The notes beneath the pieces are model-generated. The model saw only the letters and a list, made by a program, of their open reading frames with translations. It did no database searches and was not told the origin of the DNA. Below are positions 1 to 10,964 of a stretch of DNA of 64,000 bases, piece by piece (within the stretch, counting starts at the first letter, position 1; the number at the start of each line of letters is the position of its first letter). The position numbers and the translations under genes were made by a program. The stretch comes from Maea johnstoni (Eukaryota; Annelida; Polychaeta; Spionida; Magelonidae). The stretch lies in assembly GCA_963942565.1 (NCBI GenBank), contig OZ012701.1, forward strand, positions 240,331-304,330, in the 5' to 3' direction.

Positions 1-515
1 CTCTGTAATTAATGTCAACAATTTATGAGAGCCCTAATTGGTCCTTGTTCCCACATAACCTCACGCTAATGCCAGATCAGTGACCCCTTGCAGGTCCAGC
101 TCTTCACTATAGCGCATGTCAGGGTCTTAGCCAGGATTTCAAAAATGCCTGGGCCAAAACAGCTATTTCAAAATATCTGCCCATCCTGATTTAGCTACTT
201 ATCTACTTCAAATTCTTATACCAGCTACTTATAATACCCTAGTGTGTCAAAAAGGGCGATTTACACTTCAGCTATGTCCTAGAAGATGGTTTGTTAGGAA
301 AATATTTGGTTATTACACCCCAAAAGTCAAAATTGAAAAATCATCATAGAAAATTTTGCCTGTCCAAACAGGAGGTTTTTAGGAAACTACCTGTCCAAAA
401 GACAGGCAGGACGGGTCCTGACTAAGTCCCTGGCGCATGTAGTAATTGGTCTCTCACTACATATGCATTCAAGGATCTTTTCGTCATCTAAGGTCATCAA
501 CATCAACACACCTCC
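1..515. repeat. Dispersed repeat, left copy, split by a hAT MITE
   Basis: Bases 1-119 and 433-515 together match 63358-63515, sharing stretches such as GAGAGCCCT.ATTGGTCCTT and TAGTAATTGGTC.CTC. The left copy is split by the element at 120-432. The function and true ends of the repeat are unknown, because the left end runs off the window. Confidence 0.6.
120..432. mobile_element. Non-autonomous hAT-type MITE (313 bp)
   Basis: The element begins CAGGGTCTTAGCCAGG and ends with the near-complement (…TGACTAAGTCCCTG). It is flanked by the perfect 8-bp direct repeat GCGCATGT (112-119 and 433-440). CAGGG termini plus 8-bp target duplications are typical of the hAT superfamily. It has no coding capacity. 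It interrupts the dispersed repeat that opens the window and is related to the copies at 1079 and 9552. Confidence 0.8.
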
Positions 516-1078
516 ATATATCTCCTCTGTATAACAAAGTATGTCATCCCTTTCAGTGATTTCAGTTCAAATAAATCTTCCAGGTAACCCTGGTCCTGTG
601 TATTAACTGAAAAACAACTGAAAGCTAATAACTAACCTGCTGTGTGTAGTCAAGAAATATCCCCATGGATGCACTTGCTGACGTGCTAATGATCATTCAG
701 CTGAGTTCGTCTGTAGGACCTCCCCCCCCCCCCCCCCCCAAGACACACACACAGAGCCACATGACCCCCTCCCCTCCCGAACCTTGATTTTGATGTTTAT
801 TTGGGGCAACTCCCTCAGAATTCAAGTTGTGCCTCTATATTTATATAACCCTTGAACCCTCAATGTAGCCCTTAAACCCTTAAATCTATCCCTGGGTACC
901 AAAAACAATGCAGTTCTAAAGCTGTGTAGGTTACATCCAGCAATTCAGAATTCTATGTGGGTAGGTAATAGGTATAGGGATGCGGGCTGCTACTTGTTAG
1001 GCAAGCCTCAATAGGTACTGGTACTCAATACGATACCAAGTACCGATATTTTTTGGGAAAAAGTATCATACCATAAAG
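516..1078. other. Non-coding interval with a poly-C tract
   Basis: No open reading frame looks real here. It contains an 18-base C homopolymer (722-739) followed by a short CA run, and low-complexity GGTACC-like motifs near 1015-1070. Confidence 0.5.
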
Positions 1079-1392
1079 CAGTGTCTTAGCCAGGATTTAG
1101 AAACTGGGTGCCTAAAATTGGCCGTTGTAAAACTTTTGGGCGTCCAAATTTTTAAGGGGGATCACAATTTACTCATATTTCAACCATAAACATGTATAAA
1201 TTCATCAAAATAAGGCATGCTATCATTAAACAATGTCATGGGAATTATAAGGAGATGAAAAAATTCAATTATAAGCTTGAGATTGGGATTTTTAGAAATT
1301 CCACACAAAAATATTTGGGTGTCCTGAGGGGTTCTTTTTAAGGGTTTGGGTGTCCAAAAAGGCACCCAGACGCGCTGCTGGCTAAGACCATG
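1079..1392. mobile_element. Non-autonomous hAT-type MITE (314 bp)
   Basis: It starts CAGTGTCTTAGCCAGGATTT and ends …GGCTAAGACCATG, with inverted terminal similarity. It is flanked by the perfect 8-bp repeat CCATAAAG (1071-1078 and 1393-1400). It is very close to the copy at 9552-9850 and more distant from 120-432. No coding capacity. Confidence 0.82.
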
Positions 1393-1827
1393 CCATAAAG
1401 ACCTAGGTATCATATTCTAGGTCATTCAAGATTCAAAATATGTATAAAATTGACCTAACTTCTGCATGAATATCTTCATAATATTTTAAGCAGTTCACAA
1501 TTTATAAGCGTTCAACGCTGATGTGTAGTGATAACTTTGACAAAGTAAGGTGTCTGGGGGGCAAGCAGTATCAATATTCTTATTGTAAGTTATGGTATTG
1601 TTAGGGTTCCAAGTATCAATATCATATCACTTCATGAAAATTTTAAAGGCGCCATCCCGTAGGCGCTCTATTTAAGAGGCATCGGATCATTAGAGGCTGA
1701 TCATGAATGGAAATTATTTATCATTTACTTTCCCGCTGCATTGATTGTGGTAATAAAGAGCCCTCTGTGAGTACCTTTATCAAACCCTGGTTTGTACAAA
1801 ACGTTTTTTATATTTTATCTTTTTCAG
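1393..1827. other. Non-coding DNA ending in a splice acceptor
   Basis: No gene is visible. The interval ends in a pyrimidine-rich stretch and TTTTTCAG (last base 1827), a good 3' splice site. The F-box gene therefore probably has an upstream non-coding exon and promoter that I cannot place. Confidence 0.4.
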
Positions 1828-1886
1828 TTTTCTCCTGTGTTTTTACGAATATGGCAAGACAGTTTTCTTCTGACCCTTTGGACTAA
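1828..1886 (+). other. Probable 5' UTR part of F-box gene exon
   Basis: This lies between the acceptor at 1827 and the ATG at 1887. An in-frame TAA directly precedes the ATG, so translation cannot start further upstream in this frame. Confidence 0.45.
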
Positions 1887-4800
1887 ATGGGACAAGCATT
1901 GCATCTGTTTATTGGCGAGCAGACCCATCCATATCAGTTCCACAGCATGGCAGACCAGGGCGGTGCCGGCAGCCCAGGTGACCAAGGCTCCAAGGCCAGG
2001 AACAGCTGGAAAAAAGTCATCTGGAAAGGGCTGTCCGTTCAGCCAATCAAATGCAACAGCGAGGAAGACAGCGAGAGATTAAACCGAAAACGCGCGCAGG
2101 ATGAATCCGACTCGTTCTCGAGTAAAAAGCAGAAGTACGATGCTGCACATGATGTAGCCGGCTGCTCTTCATATTCTAACGGTGCTACTACTACCCACAT
2201 GCCATCCCATAATAGTTACGACCACAAGGTGGGGCCACCTAGTGTGATATCCCACAATGAGGGCAGTGTTTCGACCTCTCTTCCCATCAGTGCTGCGAGC
2301 TCTAGCACATTCCATATTTGTGATATTAACTCGAACACATTTTTACAAGAACAATTATCGCCCGATGGAGTGTTTCCACGGCAACAGGTCAATATCAGCC
2401 AGAGCACATCGGGTTGTAGTGACCTTGACCTTTTACAGACTGACTCTGATGACCTTTCGCATAGCGAAAACGATCTATCGGAAGAGTACATTATTTCTCC
2501 GAAACACATCAATGATCTGCCATACTCGATCCTGTTAAGAATATTTCGTTTCATTCCGTTGTATGATTTGCTTCATAATGTTTGTTTAGTGAATAAGTTT
2601 TGGAGAGAAATTTGCCAGGACTCGGACTTTTGGAGAATTATTAATCTTCGGGGCCAGTGCAAGGTCGATGACGGCGTTCTGGAGAGGGTGACTCTTCTCA
2701 GCCGGAACGTGACGGAAGTTGACATCACCGACTCACGGCTTGTGACGAGCGAGGGCGTCATCAAATTGGCGAAGGCGTGTCCGAAGCTGCGGGTGCTAAA
2801 AACAATAAGGTTATTATCTTAACACATTCATGGGCAACAACTTGTAATCAAATATTTCTCATAAAATTGCTTTGTTATTAAGATATTTGGTGTTGTCACA
2901 TTATGTGTGCACTCCCAGTTAACCCATTCATGTCTGTGCTCAGCTAAAAAGGCCTGACAATTTTGGTGTTATCTCTCTAACAAAAGCAATATTTCAAATA
3001 TATTTGAAGGAGTATTGATCATCAGAGCTCTATCTACAACTCTCTTTCAAATATTTTGTGAATTTATGCTCCATTCCAAGGTTATTATCAAAAGTATCAC
3101 AGGTCCAGACGACACTGTTTAAGTAGATCTTCATGCATGACTCGGTTAAAACCTACTTAGGTACTGATTTCCCTCTTGAGAGGTGTCTCATACTAATGAA
3201 AATATTTAAGAAATTAAGCATGATTTCTCAAAAATATATGAAGGAGATCTATAAAGCTTAAGTTTTGATGAATATTTTGCTATGAGATATTTGTTAAAAT
3301 CAGCTCCAGTTGAGGAGATACCCTCAAAATGGCCAGTCCTTTTAACCCTCGTGACTCTGAATTGTAGTATTCCCCATAACTATCTGATTCCAAATTGTAA
3401 TGGGGCTTACTGGCCATAAATTCAGTACCAGGTCGTTTATGTTTGACGATCCTATAAACTTTTGGCATACCAAAGTCATGTGACACATGAAAATGAACCT
3501 TGAATCGGGCATAACATTCTAACAGCCAGTTGCCTGATTTTCAATTTATGGAGAGGGTCTTTAGAATGGCAAGCCAGGCTCTTCTCTAAATGAATTTGAT
3601 CATTTCTCATTAGTGTTGGGACGAGTACTCGGAAACTCTAGCTTTCGGTCGCTGGGGCCTCTGATCCTGGCTAAGCCCCTGTCCAGGCACTGGGTTCATT
3701 TTACTTTAGGTGTATAAGTATAAATTGGTCAGTAATGTATCATTATGTATGTCTACTAATCTTTGTTATTTTCTGATTTGTACTTGTGTTTATTTAACAG
3801 GTGCCAGAACTTGACAGATCCAGCCTTCGTGGCAGTGGGGGAACATTGCCACGAACTACGTCGTCTCCATGTCGACTGTTGCTGGGCGATATCAGATCGT
3901 GGACTAGAGAAGGTATGTATATACCATTTACTTATTTTGTGCAAAAAATGCAAGTACAATTAATTTTTTGGCACAAAATAATTGACTTATTTTCATTTTA
4001 TTTTTCTCTCATAATTTCCCAATATTCATTTTGAAAATTTATGTGTAGAATAAGAAAATAGCAAATAATTGATTTGTATAGAAATTTGACTTGGAATAAA
4101 ACTCCAAATTCAGAGTCTACCATGTTACAGTACTCATATCTTGAATAGATAAATAAATCATATTGGATAAATAATTCGAACATCTTTAAAAAAGGTTAAC
4201 CTCCTCATTTTGATCTTGACCTATGTTTGTCCTCTAGGTGGCATTTTGACCTTGACCTATTTTTGTCCTCGAGGTGACATTTTGACCATGACCTGTTTTG
4301 TCCTTTGACCTGTTTTGTCCTTATTGTGGTGTTTTGAGCTTTACCTGTTTTTGTCTTCGATGTGATATTTGATTTTTATTTTATAGACCTTGATCTATTT
4401 TTTGTCCTGTAGGTGGCTTTAGGTTGTTGCCATCTGACCCACTTATGGCTGAACCAGTGTCCGAGAATAACCAATGCGGGAGTCAAGAATCTTGCCCGCA
4501 ACTGCCACAAGCTCAAGTTGCTCTCCCTCGACTTCTGCCAGGAGGTAAGAAAAAACAGTACTGTGTACTACACATGTTGTACCACGTTGATTTTGTGTAC
4601 ATCAAGTATTAAAAGTGCTCTGCAGACAGCTGCCTTTGATGCATAGTTTAATTTTTGTTGCACAATATGTATGCTCAAGTTGTGAATGTGTTTTTTCAAA
4701 AATAGAAACTTACAAAGTCCAGTTTTTGCAGTGAGCATTTAAACACTGCTACTATACATGCAGGCTCAGGGATTGACATTAAGCACTGTCCCGTCGTCCG

Positions 4801-7411
4801 GGACAAGTGATATTGACTGCCGGACAAGTACTTCTGTTCAGTTACTGTTCCGGCTGACCAGTGGAATTATAGTACCCCTAGTGAGGCCGGGTAAGTAAAA
4901 CTTAGCCCGGGCAAGTGAAAGCCTCATGGCACTTGCCCGCCAGGCAAGTGCCTCAAAAACTTAATGTCAAGGCCTGAGGCTGGACATTGAACTTATTCCA
5001 TTAATGATCACAGACCCCACAACAACTTGATCATTTTGGTGAAATCTTTAAGGCATGTGCATAGTTTGAAAGAGAAACGTTTATCAGAATACTACAAATA
5101 ACTTTCCTTTGAATATTTAAAAAAAGAGATTCTTAATTTCCAAGATATTGTCAAAAGTATTAAAGATCCCGATGACGATTTCGAGTGTAACTGTAAGCAT
5201 TGATGGGTTAAATTAATAAGTCATGCAGTGTTTTTGCAAAGAAAAAAATTCATGGATAATTTTCAGATGTGTCATGTTGAATGTGGCTTTGTGTGTTGTA
5301 GGTAAGCGACGCATGTTTTGAGGAGTTGACGGAGGGCTGCCCTGCGCTAGAGGTGCTGAATCTCATGTCCTGTAACGTCACGGACGTCGGAGCCTTGCAT
5401 CTCAAGAAGGTATGCACCTTATCATATCCAATGCTGAGGCTACTTTCGTCCAAAGCACTAGGATGCAAAGATTTTTGAAAACCATCTAAACCCTGTCATG
5501 TTGGTATTCATTGGATAGCTCTCACTGAGTAGTCTCAGATGAGTACCCATTTGCCAGGGTTTCAGTCAATTTCCAGGTTTTTTGCATCATTTTGTATTGG
5601 CCAAATTAGCCACCACCAGCATAAGGGTTAAGGGTTGTTTATTCCTGTACTGGGGTGTCGGGGTGTACTTTGAATATAACCCAAAAGAACTCTCCCTCAA
5701 ATACTTTGTATGTGCAAGCCTCAACGCTAACTCAAAATGTTACTGGCCCTGTAGGACCAGTAACACCTAAAATCTACTGGTCCTGCAAAATTTATACTGT
5801 TCTTACATTTTTTTCTTTAACATAACAAGGGAAAACATTGCATTTGAGTCACCACAACATTCATTTTCATTTATTCTATCTTCATTTTTTTCAAATACAT
5901 TTGGGGACATCCTTGGGAGAGGGGGGAAACTTGTTAACAAGAATGTTCCCAAAGGTTCACTGGCCCTGTAGGACCAGTTGAGGTCTTTTTTTACTGGCCC
6001 TAAGTCGGAGATTTTTACTTGCCTGGGGCCATAGGTGCACTGTTAGCGTCAAGCCCTGATGTGAGAGTAGACAGTATCTTCTAGAGAAACTCTGAGTGTT
6101 AATGGGTTAACAATCCTCAATACGTTTCAAGTTTGGTGAGGTATGTTTGACCCATTAGTGCTTGAATCAGCCTGAAATTTATGATGAAATCATGTAGGCC
6201 AAAGCATAGTTAGAAAATATTTGATGGAGAAATGTTTATCATGACACGTCTCCCTCAAATATTTTGTAAAATCCTTCTCAATCCCAAATTTATTGTCAAA
6301 AGTATCTTAGATCCAGACGACAATTTCTGTAGGAACTTTAATTAATGTGTTAAGATTTTCTATCCATTTAAACACAGAAGTTGTTGTTCCAGTTGGGTCA
6401 ACCCATTAACGCCTGGAGATATTTGTTTTCTTAATCTATACTACTTTTGAAAATATCTTTGGAATTGAGCTAAGTTGGAAACAAATTTGAAAGAGAGTTG
6501 TTAGTTTTTATGATTAATGTTCAACACTTTTACAATAGATGTTTATGTTAGAGATACATCACCAAAATAGGTTTTTGAGTGTTGCAGGCATGGATGGGTT
6601 AATATTACATCGTCAAATATGTTTAAAACATCCTTCAGAAATTGTTGTCTGGATCTTGGATACTTTTCACTATAATTTTGGAATTGAGAATAATTTTACA
6701 AAATATTTGAAGAAGAGTTGTTGATTATGTTCTGATTCACATTTCTCCTTCAATTATTTTCCCAACTTTGCTTTTGCCTGAAAGATTTCATCAAAATTGT
6801 CAGGCTGTTTCGTTTGCTGTGAGCATTAATGGGTTAAGATTTCAAAACATCTGTGCATACAGATAACAATATAATTGATATCTCCTCTCTTTCAGCTGAA
6901 AAAGCTGCGCAATCTGGAGCTGGCGAATTTGAAGGAAGTAAGCCACATCTCGGTGGTTGCCATAGCGAAGGCGTGTCCGCTGCTGGAGTCGCTGAATCTC
7001 TGCCTGTGTACCAGTATCAACGACGCGTGTGTCGAGAGTATCGCACGGCACGCCAGAAACCTCAGCAGTCTCCAGTGTGTCTCCTGTAACCTATCAGACA
7101 AAGGTAAGTCCTGGTGTTAACTCTATTATTATTTGTTGTTATTATTATTATTATTATTTTTAGTAGTAGTAGTATCATTACCATTATCATTATTATTATA
7201 ATTATCATAATTATTATTGTTAGTAGTCGTAGTCGTAGTCATATAGTTGATAGGTCACAATTCTGTCTTGATTTTTAAAATGTACATGCCTTGCTGTGCG
7301 TGCTTGCTAAATTCTTCTATGTATGCCTTTATGCATAATCAGGATTTTGCCTAATCCGGACAGAAATTTAGGGTCCACATCCGTCTGGATTAAGCCAGTT
7401 CACCTCTATTA

Positions 7412-7467
<56 letters not shown>

Positions 7468-8172
7468 ACTAATTATAATTATTATTTTTGTTATTATAAC
7501 TACTAATTTACTATTATATTTGTTATTGTTTTGTCATTAATCTCTCAGACACATCTGACCCAGTAACATACTTTTTGCATCTTGCAGGACAAATGAATGA
7601 TCCCCTACGCAAAAGGCCTAGACCCACCCCTGAAACATGTTCTTTTTGTATTTTTCAGCACTTGTGAACCCTCCCCCTCATACAGAATGATTCCCTTATG
7701 GAGAAAGTCTGGATCCATACTAGAAACATGTTTTTCTTTTGTATTTTCCAGTGCTAATGAACTACTCTGGTATCATTCTTTGTATACCCTTCGACACTAT
7801 TGACCCCCCCCCCCCCCCCCACCCCACATACATGATTATCCCCCTATATAGAAAGCCAGTAACATGTTATTTTTGTGTCTTTCAGCACTAGAGAGCATCG
7901 CACAGTTCAGTCCAAACATACGAGTGGTGGACGTCGGCTGGTGTCAGAAAATCAGCAACGACGGCGTCAAGAAAATCTCGACCCTGTGTAAAGACTTACG
8001 ATTTCTTGGTCTGATGCGGTGCGATAACGTGACCTCTGAACTCATGGAAGATCTGGTTGTACGGTATCCCAGAATTCATTACTCCACGGCGTATTTGGAT
8101 GTGAAGCGCCTTCTTGATCGGGCCAAGGATGAGGGCTGTATGGCGGCCATACAGAATGGAACTCGGGCGTAG
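1887..8172 (+). CDS. F-box and leucine-rich-repeat (FBXL-type) protein, six exons
   Basis: Coding exons are 1887-2809, 3801-3912, 4413-4544, 5302-5409, 6896-7103 and 7886-8172. Every junction is AG/GT, the phases (2,0,0,0,1) all match, and the total is 1770 nt or 589 aa. ATG 1887 follows an in-frame stop and has A at -3 and G at +4; M21 (1947) is an alternative start. Residues 1-200 are Ser-rich and low complexity, with basic KRAQDE and KKQKY patches. The F-box spans about 208-254 (INDLPYSILLRIF…FWR). About ten cysteine-containing LRRs follow to about 560, with motifs such as CQNLTDPA, CPRITNAG and CQKISNDG. By family knowledge such proteins are substrate receptors of SCF (Skp1-Cul1-F-box) ubiquitin ligases, the LRRs binding the substrate. 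I cannot assign a specific FBXL orthologue. Exons 2, 3 and 4 all begin with GT right after the acceptor AG. Introns are filled with MITEs. Confidence 0.93.
2919..3149. mobile_element. TTAA-type MITE copy in F-box intron 1
   Basis: It begins TTAACCCATTCATG and carries the family's inner landmarks (AGCCTGACAATTTTGG-like start, CCAGACGAC near the end), ending GGTTAA. It is a diverged member of the family defined by the clean copy at 11870-12099. Confidence 0.6.
3150..3800. other. Remainder of F-box intron 1
   Basis: No coding or clear mobile element is seen. It ends in TTTATTTAACAG, the exon 2 acceptor. Confidence 0.5.
4195..4412 (+). repeat. Degenerate ~43-bp tandem repeat carrying the exon 3 acceptor and decoys
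   Basis: Repeats of the form TTTTGACCTTGACCTATTTT-TGTCCTCTAGGTGGCA recur about four to five times. The real acceptor (TTTTGTCCTGTAG|GTGGCT, AG at 4411-4412) lies in the last copy. A near-identical decoy (TGTCCTCTAG|GTGGC) occurs at about 4237, and a weakened GAG version at about 4271. Confidence 0.65.
4767..4976. mobile_element. hAT-like MITE (CAGGGATTGACATTAAG family)
   Basis: The ends are inverted: CAGGGATTGACATTAAG at the left and CTTAATGTCAAGGCCTG at the right. The interior holds GC-rich CGGGCAAGTG-type inverted motifs. Only a 5-bp flank match (AGGCT) is visible, so the target duplication is unclear. It lies in F-box intron 3. Confidence 0.6.
4992..5212. mobile_element. TTAA-type MITE copy in F-box intron 3
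   Basis: A diverged copy: CCATTAATGATCACAG at the left and GCATTGATGGGTTAA at the right, with the conserved GATGAC/CGAT inner block. It is in the same orientation as the reference copy at 11870. Confidence 0.6.
5515..5635. repeat. Half copy of the fold-back repeat family
   Basis: It contains GAGTACCCAT…CAGGGTTTCAGTCA and TTTTGTATTGGCCAAATTAG…AGGGTTAAGGG, matching the right arm of the fold-back unit at 9120-9345. Confidence 0.55.
5715..6057. mobile_element. hAT-like MITE (CAGGGCTTGACGCTAAC family)
   Basis: Inverted ends: GCAAGCCTCAACGCTAAC at the left, GTTAGCGTCAAGCCCTG at the right. The motif ACTGGCCCTGTAGGACCAGT is repeated inside. The terminal sequence resembles the element at 4767, so the two probably belong to related hAT families. 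Confidence 0.55.
6148..6354. mobile_element. TTAA-type MITE, diverged
   Basis: It runs from ACCCATTAGTGCTTGAATCA to TTAATTAATGTGTTAA, with the inner CCTGAAATTT.ATGATGAAAT and CAGACGACAATTTC blocks. It is one of three adjacent family members in intron 4. A detached right end (GTTAATGGGTTAA) lies near 6098-6110. Confidence 0.5.
6402..6602. mobile_element. TTAA-type MITE, diverged
   Basis: Bounded by ACCCATTAACGCC and GGATGGGTTAA. The middle is weakly similar to the family. Confidence 0.45.
6620..6838. mobile_element. TTAA-type MITE, reverse orientation
   Basis: This is the reverse complement of the family. It contains GAAATTGTTGTCTGGATC near its left and GTGAGCATTAATGGGTTAA at its right end. 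It lies directly upstream of the exon 5 acceptor. Confidence 0.6.
7131..7520. repeat. ATT/TAT trinucleotide microsatellites in F-box intron 5
   Basis: Two blocks of (TTA)n occur, at about 7131-7160 and 7400-7470, with interrupted AGT/TAG triplets between them. The second block has about twenty nearly perfect triplets. Confidence 0.8.
7805..7821. repeat. Poly-C tract in intron 5
   Basis: A near-pure C run of about 17 bases upstream of exon 6. It is likely length-variable. Confidence 0.7.
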
Positions 8173-8238
8173 GGTTACCGTAAATTATCAGAAATTTAGA
8201 CCGCCCTAGGAATTTGGGCCACTATAATTATTTTGCAA

Positions 8239-8244
8239 AATAAA
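8239..8244 (+). terminator. Candidate poly(A) signal of the F-box gene
   Basis: AATAAA lies 67 bases after the stop codon. Another AATAAA is at 8476-8481. Which one is used cannot be told from sequence alone. Confidence 0.35.
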
Positions 8245-8459
8245 TGAGGGAAAATCTGGGAAACCCTCGATCTATCCCCAGTTGCCATTTGACAAAATAT
8301 GGACCTAGTTGATACCACATCAAGATATGTTCAGAAAACATGGGCCAACCTAAACCCATAAAAATTGTAATTATTAAAAAATGTTCCAAATTACTGAGAA
8401 TTTATGGTATGAATATGGGAGGTTGTGGTTGTGTCCAAATATTCAAGTTTTATGCTGCT

Positions 8460-9345
8460 GCTGGTGGATTTGGCCAATAAAAAATGATGGAAAAAAAGGA
8501 AAAATGACTGAAACCCTGGCACATTGGTACTCATCTGAGAGTACTCAGTGAGAGCTATCCAATGCAACGAATATCAACATGGGCATGCAAAATGGTAATG
8601 GAGCGTAGGGTTATGAACATCGGAGGTTATGGTTGTTAACCCTTGTGCTGCTAGCGGCTGATTTGGACTAAACAAAATCATGTGAAAGAAGTTGCTGGAT
8701 GGAACACTGGCACATTGATACTCAGCAATAGCTTTCAAATGAATACCAACATGACAGGGTTTAGGTAATCATGAAATATGTTTGTGGTACCAAAACCTTG
8801 GACAAAAAAGGGGACTGCATCCCATTCTTGGGGCACGCAGGGGTGTCCAAATATTTAACCCTCATGCTGCCAGTGGCTAATTTTGCCAATACAAAATGGT
8901 GCAAAAAACCTGCAAAATGACTGAAAACCTGGCACATGGGTACTCATCAGAGAGTACTCGCTGAGTTCTCTCATGTGAGTACCCATGCTCAGCAAGAGCT
9001 TTCAAATGAATACCAACATGACAGGGTTTAGGTAATCATGAAATATGTTTGTGGTACTGAAACCTTGGACAAAAAAAGGGACTGCATCCCATTCTTGGGG
9101 CACGCAGGGGTGTCCAAATATTTAACCCTCATGCTGCCAGTGGCTAATTTTGCCAATACAAAATGGTGCAAAAAATCTGCAAAATGGCTGAAACCCTGGC
9201 ACATGGGTACTCATCAGAGAGTACTAGCTGAGTTCTCTCAGGTGAGTACCCATGTGCAGGGTTTCAGTCATTTTTTTAGCTGTTTTTGCATCATTTTGTA
9301 TTGACAAAATTAGCCACCAGCAGCATGAGGGCTAAGGGTTGAAAA
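8460..9345. repeat. Fold-back repeat cluster with a 268-bp tandem duplication
   Basis: The best unit (about 9120-9345) is a long inverted repeat. The left arm begins CCCTCATGCTGCCAGTGGCT and the right arm ends as its near reverse complement (AGCCACCAGCAGCATGAGGG). The centre carries GGGTACTCATCAGAGAGTAC and GAGTACCCATGTGC. A copy of the segment starting near 8720 recurs about 268-270 bp later. Partial units lie at 8460-8530 and 8640-8760. Confidence 0.75.
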
Positions 9346-9551
9346 CAGCACTTCCTTTATTCTTTAAGAATTCCTTTCAAAAATTGTGTTCTGATAGCGA
9401 GAATTATTTTAGGAATTATGGCTCTGATTAATATTGTTCCACATATATTCCAACAGATGGTTTTGTTAGAGAGATAAGTAAGAACAGTAATGACATTTTA
9501 GCCTGCATTATGGCTAAATATGTTCAACTTTAATTTAAACACATACATAGA

Positions 9552-9850
9552 CAGTGTCTTAGCCAGGATTTAGAAACTGGGTGCCTAAAATTTTTGGGCT
9601 TCCAAATTTTTAAGGGGGATGACAATATACTCATATTTTAACCATAAACATGTATAAATTCATCATAATAAGGCTTGATATCATTAAACAATGTCATGGA
9701 AATTATAAGGAGATGAAAAAATTCAAATATAAGCTTGAGATTGAGATTTTAAGAAATTCCAAATTAAAAATGTTGGGTGTCCTGATGGGTTCTTTTTAAG
9801 GGTTTGGGTGTCCAAAAAGGCACCCAGACGCCCTGCTGGCTAAGACCATG
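9552..9850. mobile_element. Non-autonomous hAT-type MITE (299 bp)
   Basis: It starts CAGTGTCTTAGCCAGGATTT and ends GGCTAAGACCATG. It is flanked by the perfect 8-bp repeat TACATAGA (9544-9551 and 9851-9858). It is almost collinear with 1079-1392. Confidence 0.82.
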
Positions 9851-10169
9851 TACATAGATAATAACATATCTTAACCGTTATGCTGCTGATGGCTAATTTG
9901 GCCAAGCCAAAATAAAAATGAAACCTAATTGACCAAATTAGCTACCAGCAGGATAAGGCTTAAGGGTCTAGGATGTATACCTGAACTATGATTATATATT
10001 TTTGTAAACCATACATGGTTTGACAAACATACAGAGAACATAATGATTACTATTTATTATTAGATTTGAATGCAGTTATCTATATCAGTGAGATCATGAT
10101 TGTAAATATTTTGGCTATGTAGCATTTTCCGATTTCCAACACATGACCCATTATTGATTTATTGGTCCT

Positions 10170-10528
10170 CCAGAAATTGTCGTCTGGATGTTTGATACTT
10201 ATGACAATAAGTTTGGAATTAATAAATATTTTACAAAATATTTGAAAGAGAGTTGTGGCTTGTGTTCTAATGAACATTTCTTCTTCAAAAATTTAGTCTT
10301 ACAAGGCATTTACTTGCAAGATTTAATTAAAATTGTCAGGCAGCTTTTGGTTGTCCGGAACATTAATTAGTTCAGAATTATTTCTGAAAATATTTGAAGG
10401 AGAGATGTTGGTATTGTTCTGATAAGCATTTCTCCAACAAACATTTTCCCATCTCTGTTTTTGCCTGAAAGATTTCACCAAAATTGGCATGCTCTTTAAA
10501 GCTGCTGTCGGCATTACTAGGTTAAAGC
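10170..10528. mobile_element. Two reverse-orientation TTAA-type MITE copies
   Basis: CAGAAATTGTCGTCTGGATG, TTTACAAAATATTTGAA and ATTGTCAGGCAGC mark the first copy (10170-10372). The second (10373-10528) is partial and ends GCATTACTAGGTTAA. Confidence 0.5.
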
Positions 10529-10646
10529 CTTTCGTTCTGGGAGCTGTTCTTGACAAGTGTCATCTGGACCTTAGGTACTTATAGAAATGAATTTGAAAAT
10601 TGGCATAAATTCACATGCTGGTTGAAGAAGTGTTATTCGTTGGATT

Positions 10647-10649
10647 TTG

Positions 10650-10717
<68 letters not shown>

Positions 10718-10763
10718 ACATACATACATATACATGTATATATATAGAGAGAGATATAAAAAC

Positions 10764-10828
<65 letters not shown>

Positions 10829-10855
10829 CACACACACATACATATTCACACAATG
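10647..10855. repeat. (TA)n microsatellite with GTATA/CATA variants
   Basis: Two long TA runs are separated by CACACATACATA and GAGAGAGA. Reading frames across it are pure Tyr-Ile repeats and are not genes. Confidence 0.9.
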
Positions 10856-10964
10856 TTTGTAGGAGTATTATTGATTGGGTTGTGATCCGCAGTTCTTTGA
10901 ACAGAAGAAAAATAATATGAACTCCTCAAAATAGTTGGTGCTGAAGCCATGAATAGATTTTTTT

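Noticed and set aside
2216-2764. Minus-strand frames opposite the F-box exon
   Set aside because: Shadow frames of a well-supported coding exon.
9038-9304. 88-codon frame across the fold-back repeat
   Set aside because: Lies within an inverted-repeat element and has no protein features.
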